The notes under the pieces: model-generated
What the model was told of the DNA's origin: nothing
Seen by the model: the letters and a program-made list of their open reading frames with translations, nothing else
The model's database searches: none
Assembly (NCBI RefSeq): GCF_947500765.1
Contig: NZ_CANMTH010000005.1
Location: 124,001-188,000, forward strand
From: an uncultured Formosa sp.
GTDB lineage: Bacteria; Bacteroidota; Bacteroidia; Flavobacteriales; Flavobacteriaceae
Reading direction: 5' to 3'
Length of the DNA stretch: 64,000 nucleotides
Made by a program: the position numbers and the translations under genes
Part shown: positions 18,595-26,254 of the stretch, piece after piece
Position numbering within the stretch: position 1 is the stretch's first letter
Layout: each line of letters opens with the position of its first letter

Positions 18595-20691
18595 ATGCTT
18601 TTTAAGCTCCAAAATATAATTATTTTTCTTTGTTTATGCTATACCTCTTTGTGTATGGCACAAACGGTTACAACCATAAATGAAGAAAATAAAAAAGTAG
18701 ACTCGCTATATTACTATTTTAATAATGGCTCAGATAAAAAAGCATATAAGCAGGCTAAACATTTGTTGCCTGTATTTAAAACAAATAAGGCTTTAGCGAA
18801 CACCAATTTATTATTAGCCTATTACCATAATAAATATGCTGCGATAGATTCGTCTATTTATTATACCCAACAAGCCCTTAAAAGCAAAACCACAGTTAAC
18901 GATTCTTTGGGTATCCGGCTAACCATATTAGCTTACCAATTACTAGCGATGAACAATAAAAAGAAAGGTTTGTATCATGAAAGTAAAAAATGGCATATTC
19001 AAGGAGCAGAACTTAGTGAGAAATATAACGAGACAAATTTATACTATTCTCATTTACATGGTTTAGCGAGTACGTATATTGCATTTGGTAAGAACCAACA
19101 AGCTCTAGAGCTTTTAGAGAAATGTATTAAATATTCTAAGGATGAGGAAATTATTTTAGGAAGCTATATCAATTTAGGGTCTATTTATTCATCGCTAAAC
19201 CAATATAACATATCGAATAATTATTTAAAAAAAGCTAAAGTGATTTGTGAAAAAGATCCGAATAATACGCAAGCTTTAACTAATGTTATTCTAAATATAG
19301 GAGATAATTATTTAAATAATGGAGAGATAAATAAAGCGCTTTTACATTTTTATGAAGCAAAAGACCTAAGCTTTAAAAATAAATTTTATGATTTAGATCT
19401 TATAATTACAGATAAAATAGGGACTTTACTTTATAATGAACAAAGAGATCATGACGCCCTCTTAATATTTACAAGTGCAATACCAAAAGCCATGAGTTTG
19501 GGGGCTTTAGATGTGCTAATGCATAGTTACCTTATGCTAGAAAAAATAGCAGTAAGAGAAGATGATTATAATAGTGCTTATAATTATGGAAAAAGATATT
19601 ATCAGATAAAAGATTCTATAGAAAATTCTCAGAAAGAAAAAGAAATAAATCGTTTAGAGGTTAAGTTTGAAACGCTTGAAAAAGAAAAAAAGATAAAACT
19701 ATTACAGATAGAGAACTTAAATAAAAGTTTAAATATTAAAAATAAAGATGCAGATATTGAGAAATACAAACTTCAGCAAGCCATAATTGCAAAACAAAAT
19801 GAGAATCAAGTTTTACAATTACAAAATGGTGTTGAAAAACGTAAAAATGAAATCGCATTACTAAAAGAAAAAGAAGCTTTAAAGGCAGTAGAGTTAGACC
19901 GAGAGAAAACTATTAAATACATTGTTCTTGTTGCTTTTTTTATTCTACTAGTACCTATTGTTGCGCTTTTAATTATTTACTATCAAAAATTACAAGCACA
20001 AGGGTTACTTAATTTAAAAGAGAAAGAAATTAATGCACAACGTGTTAATTCTTTAAAGAAAGATCAAGAATTAAAGCTAATTAAAGCATCTGTTGAAGGA
20101 CAAAATCAAGAGCGAAAAAAGATTGCACAAGAAATGCACGATAGCATTGGAGGTAATTTGGCGGCTATAAAATTACAATTTAGCCAGCTTACTTATCACC
20201 CAGAAAAAATGGAATTAATCTATAGTCAATTAGATGATACTTATGAACAAGTAAGAAACTTATCGCATAATTTATTGCCTAAAAAAATTATAGAAAACGA
20301 CTTCGTATTTTTAATTAAAGAATACATCTATACGGTTGAAGATGCTAGTGAAATAAGTATAAATGTTTCATTTTTCGATGAAGAAAAAATTAATGAGCTA
20401 GATAAAATATTACAAAACGAATTATTTTCAATTTTTCAAGAATTAACAACCAATACGCTTAAATATGCTAAAGCAAAGACTATAGACATTCAGTTAGATC
20501 TTTTAAATGAATGTATCTTTTTTGTGTATGAAGACGATGGTATTGGATTCGATTTATCTAAAACCACATTAGGTATAGGCTTAACGAATATAAAGAATAG
20601 AGTAGAAAATTATAACGGTATATTGCATATAGATTCTAAACTCGAAAGAGGGACAAGTATCAATATAGAAATTCCATTAAAAGTACAATAA
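18595..20691 (+). CDS. TPR-containing sensor histidine kinase (HisKA_3/NarX-like)
   Basis: Membrane sensor kinase of about 698 residues. I place the start at the ATG at 18595, which begins a clean signal peptide ending CMAQ; the frame opens earlier only with a TTG at 18574. The order is signal peptide, TPR-like helical repeats (about 30-330), a long charged coiled coil (about 335-440), one transmembrane helix (YIVLVAFFILLVPIVALLII), then a HisKA_3 motif KKIAQEMHDSIGGNLAAIK with phospho-accepting His515. An HATPase domain ends the protein (ELTTNTLKYAKA, YEDDGIGFD, GIGLTNIKNRV). The regulator gene starts 1 base after its stop, so they form a pair. The signal is unknown. Confidence 0.88.
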   Translation: MLFKLQNIIIFLCLCYTSLCMAQTVTTINEENKKVDSLYYYFNNGSDKKAYKQAKHLLPVFKTNKALANTNLLLAYYHNKYAAIDSSIYYTQQALKSKTTVNDSLGIRLTILAYQLLAMNNKKKGLYHESKKWHIQGAELSEKYNETNLYYSHLHGLASTYIAFGKNQQALELLEKCIKYSKDEEIILGSYINLGSIYSSLNQYNISNNYLKKAKVICEKDPNNTQALTNVILNIGDNYLNNGEINKALLHFYEAKDLSFKNKFYDLDLIITDKIGTLLYNEQRDHDALLIFTSAIPKAMSLGALDVLMHSYLMLEKIAVREDDYNSAYNYGKRYYQIKDSIENSQKEKEINRLEVKFETLEKEKKIKLLQIENLNKSLNIKNKDADIEKYKLQQAIIAKQNENQVLQLQNGVEKRKNEIALLKEKEALKAVELDREKTIKYIVLVAFFILLVPIVALLIIYYQKLQAQGLLNLKEKEINAQRVNSLKKDQELKLIKASVEGQNQERKKIAQEMHDSIGGNLAAIKLQFSQLTYHPEKMELIYSQLDDTYEQVRNLSHNLLPKKIIENDFVFLIKEYIYTVEDASEISINVSFFDEEKINELDKILQNELFSIFQELTTNTLKYAKAKTIDIQLDLLNECIFFVYEDDGIGFDLSKTTLGIGLTNIKNRVENYNGILHIDSKLERGTSINIEIPLKVQ

Positions 20692-20692
20692 A

Positions 20693-21334
20693 ATGAAGCA
20701 TAACCTCATTATAGCCGACGATCATAAAATGTTTTTAGATGGTTTATTAAGTATTCTAAACACAGAAAGTAATTACAATATTTTATATACGGCAAAACAT
20801 GGTGGTCATGTTCAAAAATATATATCTATAAATACTGAAGAAAAAATAGACCTTGTAATTACAGATGTTACTATGCCAGAAGTAGATGGTATTACTTTAA
20901 ATAAATGGATAAAGAAAACCTCTAGAAATATAAAAACATTGGTGGTTAGCATGCATAACACACCAGAAATTATAGACGATCTTATTGAAAATAATGTAGA
21001 TGGTTATCTTCAAAAAAATGCACAAAAGGAAGAGTTTCTAAAAGCAATAGAAACAATTTTAAGTGGTGAAAAATATTTCTCTAAAGAAATTAAAGAGATT
21101 TACCTTCAAAACAAATTTGAAAAAAATAAAGAAAGAGAAATCAAACTTACAAAGCGCGAAGTTGAAGTGATTTCGCTTATAGCAGAAGAGTATACTACAC
21201 ACGAAATTGCAGAGAAGCTTTTTTTAAGCAAACACACTATTGAAAGTTACCGAAAAAACCTGATTACTAAACTTAATGTTAGAAACCTAGCAGGATTAAC
21301 CAAATATGCCATTAAAAAAGGATATGTTTCTTAA
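20693..21334 (+). CDS. LuxR/NarL-type response regulator
   Basis: A 213-residue two-domain regulator. The receiver domain has the acidic pair in IADDHKMF, phosphorylation Asp58 in DLVITDVTMPEVDG, and the conserved Lys in LQKNA. The C-terminal LuxR helix-turn-helix runs from about 145 to 205 (LTKREVEVISLIAEEYTTHEIA, SKHTIESYRKNLITKL). It is the partner of the upstream kinase, one base away. A shared inverted-repeat motif upstream of the kinase and of the following LipL32-containing operon suggests these as targets. That is an inference from sequence only. Confidence 0.92.
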   Translation: MKHNLIIADDHKMFLDGLLSILNTESNYNILYTAKHGGHVQKYISINTEEKIDLVITDVTMPEVDGITLNKWIKKTSRNIKTLVVSMHNTPEIIDDLIENNVDGYLQKNAQKEEFLKAIETILSGEKYFSKEIKEIYLQNKFEKNKEREIKLTKREVEVISLIAEEYTTHEIAEKLFLSKHTIESYRKNLITKLNVRNLAGLTKYAIKKGYVS

Positions 21335-21361
21335 AACTAGAACATACAGTTACAATACGTA

Positions 21362-21392
21362 AAAGTGCTATTTTAAAATAGCACTTTTTTTT
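21362..21392 (+). terminator. Intrinsic terminator of the two-component pair
   Basis: AAAGTGCTATTTT pairs with AAAATAGCACTTT, followed by a T run, 28 bases after the regulator stop codon. Confidence 0.85.
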
Positions 21393-21546
21393 GTACAAAA
21401 TTTTCTTTTAAACTTAGTAACACCCCCTTTTATTGGTATATAAAAACGTTTAACTCTATTTTTTTAGTAAAAATGAGTACATCAGATACATATAAAATTA
21501 TGAAATGTGTTTTAATTATTTGATTAATAGTTGTTTACTTAAAACA

Positions 21547-21564
21547 CCCTGTTTTCAGGGGGTA
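21547..21564 (+). promoter_or_regulatory. Candidate operator, copy 2 (CCCTG-TTTT-CAGGG)
   Basis: CCCTGTTTTCAGGGGGTA contains a perfect 5-base inverted repeat and repeats the word found before the kinase gene. It lies about 50 bases upstream of a TAAATTTG -7 element, a normal place for an activator. Confidence 0.5.
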
Positions 21565-21607
21565 TGTTTTCACTTAATAGTGGGGTTTACAGTAGAGGCT
21601 ATTCATC

Positions 21608-21615
21608 TAAATTTG
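21608..21615 (+). promoter_or_regulatory. Candidate -7 element of the LipL32 operon
   Basis: TAAATTTG matches TAnnTTTG, 82 bases before the first start codon of the operon. No good TTG is present at the -33 position, which would fit a promoter that needs an activator. Confidence 0.45.
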
Positions 21616-21696
21616 TATAAGAATAAGAGAGGCATCAGAAACAGAAACAGGATGCTTTAATTATAACATAAAAATTAACCATTTAAAAAAAACATT

Positions 21697-22116
21697 ATGA
21701 TTTTCGGAATTACACTAATCTTATTAAGTTTCATTGCAGTACCATCTTTATTATTATCAAAAAAACCTAACGCTAAAGAACTTTTAGAAAAAATAGAACC
21801 TTACCAAGGTTGGATCGGATTGGTTTGTTGTTTTTATGGTGTTTGGGGAATTGTTTTTTCAATTTTAAATTTAGGTTGGATTACAACATTTCCTATCTGG
21901 TGGGGAACATTATTAGCAGGGAATATTATTCAATCTATTTTAGGATTTATGTTAGGGTTTAGTCTTATTAACAAATATGTTTTATCTAAAAACGACGCCG
22001 CTAAAGAAAAAGCAATAATACTTAGAGAAAAATTAGCACCAAAGCAAGGTAAATTAGGTCTTGTAGGTTTAATAGTGGGGGCTTGGATGATTGTTGCTAA
22101 CATTCTTTTCTTTTAA
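21697..22116 (+). CDS. Small membrane protein with internal duplication
   Basis: A 139-residue integral membrane protein with about four hydrophobic segments. Two halves are related: [20 protein letters not shown] (about 31-50) aligns with [20 protein letters not shown] (about 106-125), sharing E-K, P-x-Q-G and G-L-V patterns, and both continue into a hydrophobic stretch. This suggests a gene-internal duplication and a pseudosymmetric membrane fold. No family is recognised with confidence. It is first in an apparent operon, 24 bases before the SIMPL gene. Confidence 0.65.
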   Translation: MIFGITLILLSFIAVPSLLLSKKPNAKELLEKIEPYQGWIGLVCCFYGVWGIVFSILNLGWITTFPIWWGTLLAGNIIQSILGFMLGFSLINKYVLSKNDAAKEKAIILREKLAPKQGKLGLVGLIVGAWMIVANILFF

Positions 22117-22140
22117 TATACACATCTAAATACACCTAAT

Positions 22141-22758
22141 ATGAGAACCATAATTTATGCACTTATCTTATTCATTTCCTTACCCACTTTTGCTCAAGAC
22201 AATAAAAATACCATTGTTGTTATGGGGGAAGTCGAAAAAGAAGTATTAGCAGAGAGTTATACCATTATAATCACTTTACAGGATGTTACGGTATACGAAG
22301 GACAAGGAGAAATGGTGGTCACACCTTTAGATATTGTCCAGCAAAATTTCACCAAAAAATTAAAAGATTTAGGAATAGATTTTAATAGGTTTAAAAGAAA
22401 TACGTATTACGAATTTGCCATGTCTTACTCACAAGGTAAAGCCGCCGCTTGCTATTATTTAAAAACATCAGATCAGGTCGAAGTTAGAAAAATAATACAA
22501 TTAAAATCTGCCGGGATGTCTATTGCTAATATAGATATGGAACCTGTAAAGTTTACAGATAGCCAATTGGTAGATCTTTCTATAAAAGCCATTACTAACG
22601 CAAAAGAAAAAGCACAAGCTATTGCTGAAAAAATGAATAAATCTATTGGAGAAATTGTTAGTATTTCAGATCCTAATACAAGTCTACAATATGTACAGAG
22701 TTATGGTACAACTACAAAACAAACCCATAACGTTACTGTATCTTTTGAGTTGAAGTAA
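22141..22758 (+). CDS. SIMPL-domain (DUF541) periplasmic protein
   Basis: A 205-residue secreted protein with a signal peptide cut after PTFA. The rest fits the SIMPL/DUF541 fold: the N-terminal IVVMGEVEKEVLAESYTIII strand and the helix AITNAKEKAQAIAEKMNKS are typical, with the C-terminal HNVTVSFELK strand. These proteins form periplasmic or outer-membrane assemblies of uncertain function. It sits between a duplicated membrane protein and a LipL32 homologue, which suggests an envelope role. Confidence 0.75.
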   Translation: MRTIIYALILFISLPTFAQDNKNTIVVMGEVEKEVLAESYTIIITLQDVTVYEGQGEMVVTPLDIVQQNFTKKLKDLGIDFNRFKRNTYYEFAMSYSQGKAAACYYLKTSDQVEVRKIIQLKSAGMSIANIDMEPVKFTDSQLVDLSIKAITNAKEKAQAIAEKMNKSIGEIVSISDPNTSLQYVQSYGTTTKQTHNVTVSFELK

Positions 22759-22797
22759 AAACACGAATGTCTATATATAACAAAATACAAAACAAAT

Positions 22798-23478
22798 ATG
22801 AAAATTAAATTACTAGTATTATCAGTATTCGCTTGCTGTTCATTTTTCAATGCAGAAGCTCAAAAATTAAAAAAGTTTGGAAGTTCAGTAGAGAAAAAAG
22901 TTGGACCAAAAACAATCCAAGTACCTTACACAGATGTTATTTCTTATTTAGGATATGCTTCTGCAGGGAATGAAGATGAAGTTGTAGATGGTAAAAAATT
23001 CTATTACATATACTTATGGATTCCTGCTGTTGCTCCAGAACTTGGTGTAAGAATGCTTTCTCCTGTAGCTAAAACAAAAGTTAAAGATGCTATTGAGTCT
23101 GCTGCTTACAAAGAAAATGCATCTTCAAGCGATTATTTTGATACTTACATTACTTTAGAACGTTCTACTATTTTTACAAAAGAAGATATTTCTGAAGAAG
23201 CTGCTAAAAACGCAACTTGGACTAAACTTGCTAGCAATGATGATAGTAGTGAAATGCCTAAACAACCAAGCGGAAGTAGCTACAACTCATTATTAAGATA
23301 CGAAAGTGAAGTTGGAAATCCTACAAAAGCTTTAACTGTTGGTTTATACCGTATTGGTTTTACAACTTACAAAACAGGAGAAGTTAAAGGAACATTTTTA
23401 GCAGAAGTAGCAGCACCAATAAAATTACCTGGTGTTGTAATGGCTAAAACTATTGAAGACCTTAAAAAAGGACTATAA
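22798..23478 (+). CDS. LipL32-family surface protein homologue
   Basis: A 226-residue secreted protein whose mature part resembles the major leptospiral surface protein LipL32. Visible shared blocks are VDGKKFYYIYLWIPAVAPEL followed by GVRMLSP, FDTYITLER, YNSLLRYE, and GLYRIGFTTYKTGEVKGTF. In LipL32 the corresponding segments are near-identical in pattern, in the same order and spacing. Unlike LipL32, the signal ends NAEAQ with no good lipobox, so it is probably a soluble or peripherally attached exported protein. The acidic calcium-binding Asp run of LipL32 is reduced here to SNDDSSE. It is last in the operon, before a strong terminator. Confidence 0.85.
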   Translation: MKIKLLVLSVFACCSFFNAEAQKLKKFGSSVEKKVGPKTIQVPYTDVISYLGYASAGNEDEVVDGKKFYYIYLWIPAVAPELGVRMLSPVAKTKVKDAIESAAYKENASSSDYFDTYITLERSTIFTKEDISEEAAKNATWTKLASNDDSSEMPKQPSGSSYNSLLRYESEVGNPTKALTVGLYRIGFTTYKTGEVKGTFLAEVAAPIKLPGVVMAKTIEDLKKGL

Positions 23479-23504
23479 AACAAAGACAGACATTCGTATT
23501 ATAA

Positions 23505-23538
23505 AAAACACCCCTTTATGAAAATAAAGGGGTGTTTT
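23505..23538. terminator. Strong intrinsic terminator of the LipL32 operon
   Basis: A perfect 15-base stem AAAACACCCCTTTAT / ATAAAGGGGTGTTTT with a 4-base loop lies 26 bases after the LipL32-like stop. It is flanked by A and T runs and may act on both strands. Confidence 0.88.
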
Positions 23539-23676
23539 AATTTTGTATAAAAAGTAAACCAATATAAGCTTTTGACTAGGTTTGTATTATAATCAAATTC
23601 ATTTATTTTGAATCATACTATTAGTGGTTTTTCTTTGGTTGAAAATATATACTTAAACTTAAGTGCCTTCAATTTT

Positions 23677-25965
23677 TTATCGACTTTTTTTTTTCATTTC
23701 ATCTTCGGTAAGATATCCATCGTTGTTACGATCTCTTTTTTCAAAGTTGTTTTTTAATTGACCTATGGCTTCAGATTTACTAATTTTTTGGTCCTTATTT
23801 GTATCCATCTTTTCTAAGAGTTGCGAAAAAGAAGGAGGTGTATTCAAGTTGTTTCTATTATTATTTACCTGTCGAGTTTGTGTATTATTGATCTGAGGTA
23901 TTTCTGTATTTAGGGTTGTAGCAGATGGTGTGATATCTCGAACCGCTCTTACATAATTATATACCATTCTTATATCGCCTTGAGGTCCAAAGTATTGAGG
24001 AAAATCGTCTTTATTCCCGCTCTTTGGATCGCTTCTTTGAGCGCCTGCACCATGTACATCCATGACTTTATTTCTCATTTTACCTTGAGCTTCTCCAAAG
24101 GCAATATATACCGCATTAGCATTCGGGTTCTTCCCATCTAAATGTGTGGTACTCGTCCAAAAATAAGGATACTGGCCAGAGTGTGCATTTGCATCTTTAA
24201 TTTCTGAAGTATCAAAAATCGAATCTATTGCAGGTGAATGTGTGGTTTGTGGCGATCTTGTGTAATCTACAATACTCTGTAATTCTTTCGCATTTGGTAA
24301 GCGCCAGTCTGTATGGGTTGCTAGAGTTAAATTTTCGGCATATAAAAGTGCAGATTTCCAATCTTTACCTTGTTTGCTATCACTTTTTTGCCACATTAAC
24401 CCTGTAGATAAATCACTCACAGTTCCATCTCTATTGTCTATAAAGTTATTTTTTCCATACTGTGTATTACCGCGTACCATTCGGAAATACATTTTGTTTT
24501 CTTGCTTTGTTTTTGGTTGAAGTTTTGGGTAACCTTTTATTCGACCATCTATAAAATTAACTCCAAATACAGTTTCGTTGTTATTCATGGTTTTACCAAC
24601 GTATTGGGTAGAACTCCACGTTTGTGCATCAATTTCCCGTTCTCCAGCATTTATATTTCCTAACGGCTGATTAAAGTAATTTGTATCAATAAATGAGCTA
24701 ATGGCTTTTTCTCCTTTAACTTGACCGGAAAATAATATAAGTGAATACAGTTCTTTTATGGTAGGGATTCTCCAATCTTTATAATCACCTAATGTCGAAT
24801 TTTTAGCTTTAACTAGAGCGTCATTATATGTTAGTTTTTCTCCCATATCTTTTTCCCACATTAATCCCGTTACTTGGTCGGTTATTGTGGAATCGTTATT
24901 GTCTATATAGGTAGGTGCATGTCCTAAATAATTGGCATCTTGGCCATAAAATGCATCGCTTATAGATGGTTTTGAAATTGTTGAAACATCAGAATAAAAT
25001 GTTTTTACATTAGTGTCTACAATCGGGTATGTGTACTGTGTTGATGTTTTGTTTTGAGATATAGGAGTATCTATTAGTGGAATCTTCATTAAATCAAATC
25101 CGAAAAGAATCGTGCCGTTATAATTTTTACGAATTTCGGTTTTAGTGGCAGCTTCATCAATATCTGTATAATTAAAGTGTGTTAATACTAAAATTTTGGC
25201 ATGTGCTTCTTGTGCCATTTGTGAACTTTCAGCTAAATTAACATGAGCATGTTGAGTTGTCTTTCTATTATTTTGATTTCTATTTGGACGTGCTTTTGCA
25301 CCCAATTGAATACTCCCGCCAGAGTCCATAATTAAGTAATCGACATTTTTAGCGAGTACAGGTAACGATTCAGAATAGGTTAAATCTCCAGAAATAACAA
25401 TAGATTCTCCGTTTACATCAAAACGATAAGCAAGTGTAGTAATAGTATGATTTACAGGAGTGCATGTGATTTTTATGTCTCCTATAAAAAACGATTCATC
25501 TCCTTTTAAATTTTTAGTAGAGACATGTTTAATAGCGCTATTTAAATCTCTCCCAGATTTTGAAAGCCGGTAATTAATATCGTCTTTATATGTTGTTAAG
25601 ATATTATCGACCATGGTTGTTGTTGGGGCTGGTCCTGAAATAGATATGGTATTTCCTCCAAGAAGTGACTGAATAAAAATAGGGGTAAATTCTTCGTTAT
25701 GGTCTAAATGATGGTGTGTAAAAAGTAAAGCATCAAGGTCTTTAATTTTGGTCTGGTTTGCATTTAGATTGGCTTGTGTTCCATTACCCATATCTACCAA
25801 AATGTTTGTGTTTTTATAAGAAATAAGAACAGAAGGTCCTGAGCGTTCAGTATTAAATTTTGGAGATCCAGAACCAATAATTGTTGCCATTAAATGTTCA
25901 GAATTTTGTTGCGCAAAAATTGGAGTGCTTAAACAAATTAGAATTAAAACTAAATAGCGTTTCAT
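23677..25965 (-). CDS. Secreted MBL-fold / Lcl(DUF1566) x2 / EF-hand protein
   Basis: A 762-residue exported protein with a signal peptide ending IFAQ and three parts. Residues about 25-300 are a metallo-beta-lactamase fold of the RNase Z/arylsulfatase type: FTHHHLDHNEEF gives His84, His86, Asp88 and His89, with VNHTI, ISGDLTYS and later LTHFNY supplying the other ligands. Residues about 350-500 and 505-690 are two Lcl/DUF1566 domains, each with GLMWxK and WRxPxxKEL motifs. The C-terminus has two EF-hands, DTNKDQKISKSE and DRNNDGYLTEDE. It probably hydrolyses a phospho- or sulfo-ester outside the cell, with surface binding and calcium-responsive modules. The substrate is unknown. Confidence 0.8.
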   Translation of the reverse strand: MKRYLVLILICLSTPIFAQQNSEHLMATIIGSGSPKFNTERSGPSVLISYKNTNILVDMGNGTQANLNANQTKIKDLDALLFTHHHLDHNEEFTPIFIQSLLGGNTISISGPAPTTTMVDNILTTYKDDINYRLSKSGRDLNSAIKHVSTKNLKGDESFFIGDIKITCTPVNHTITTLAYRFDVNGESIVISGDLTYSESLPVLAKNVDYLIMDSGGSIQLGAKARPNRNQNNRKTTQHAHVNLAESSQMAQEAHAKILVLTHFNYTDIDEAATKTEIRKNYNGTILFGFDLMKIPLIDTPISQNKTSTQYTYPIVDTNVKTFYSDVSTISKPSISDAFYGQDANYLGHAPTYIDNNDSTITDQVTGLMWEKDMGEKLTYNDALVKAKNSTLGDYKDWRIPTIKELYSLILFSGQVKGEKAISSFIDTNYFNQPLGNINAGEREIDAQTWSSTQYVGKTMNNNETVFGVNFIDGRIKGYPKLQPKTKQENKMYFRMVRGNTQYGKNNFIDNRDGTVSDLSTGLMWQKSDSKQGKDWKSALLYAENLTLATHTDWRLPNAKELQSIVDYTRSPQTTHSPAIDSIFDTSEIKDANAHSGQYPYFWTSTTHLDGKNPNANAVYIAFGEAQGKMRNKVMDVHGAGAQRSDPKSGNKDDFPQYFGPQGDIRMVYNYVRAVRDITPSATTLNTEIPQINNTQTRQVNNNRNNLNTPPSFSQLLEKMDTNKDQKISKSEAIGQLKNNFEKRDRNNDGYLTEDEMKKKSR

Positions 25966-26156
25966 GTAAGTATTTTAGTTTTAGGACTCTTTTTTTTACT
26001 TATGGTTTAGTTAAGAGTAAAGAAATTATATATACCAAAATTAGTATTGGAGTTCTTGGCATAATATATAATTGTTGTTATGTATAAGTGTGTAGATAAC
26101 TTTTACAATATAAAATAGAAAGGTAACATGTATTATTCAAGAGATTTTTTTGTAAA

Positions 26157-26194
26157 AAAAAGCACTAATAAATTTAATGTTATTAGTGCTTTTT
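26157..26194. terminator. Intrinsic terminator
   Basis: AAAAGCACTAATAA pairs with TTATTAGTGCTTTT around an 8-base loop, with A and T runs on both sides. It lies 60 bases past the DUF885 gene stop on the minus strand. Confidence 0.8.
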
Positions 26195-26254
26195 ATGTGT
26201 AAATGTTGAGGTTAATTCTAGTTTAGTACTAGATACAATACGTTATTGTTTAAT

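Larger units (their letters stand above)
21335..21696. other. Intergenic with terminator and regulatory motifs
   Basis: Contains, in order, a strong terminator (21362-21392), a CACCCCC half-site (21421-21427, GGGGGTG on the minus strand), the full CCCTG-TTTT-CAGGG inverted repeat (21547-21560), a TAAATTTG -7 element (21608-21615) and an A-rich leader. Confidence 0.55.

Noticed and set aside
21421..21427. A third full copy of the CCCTG motif
   Set aside because: Only the GGGGGTG half is present on the minus strand; the CCCTG arm is missing.
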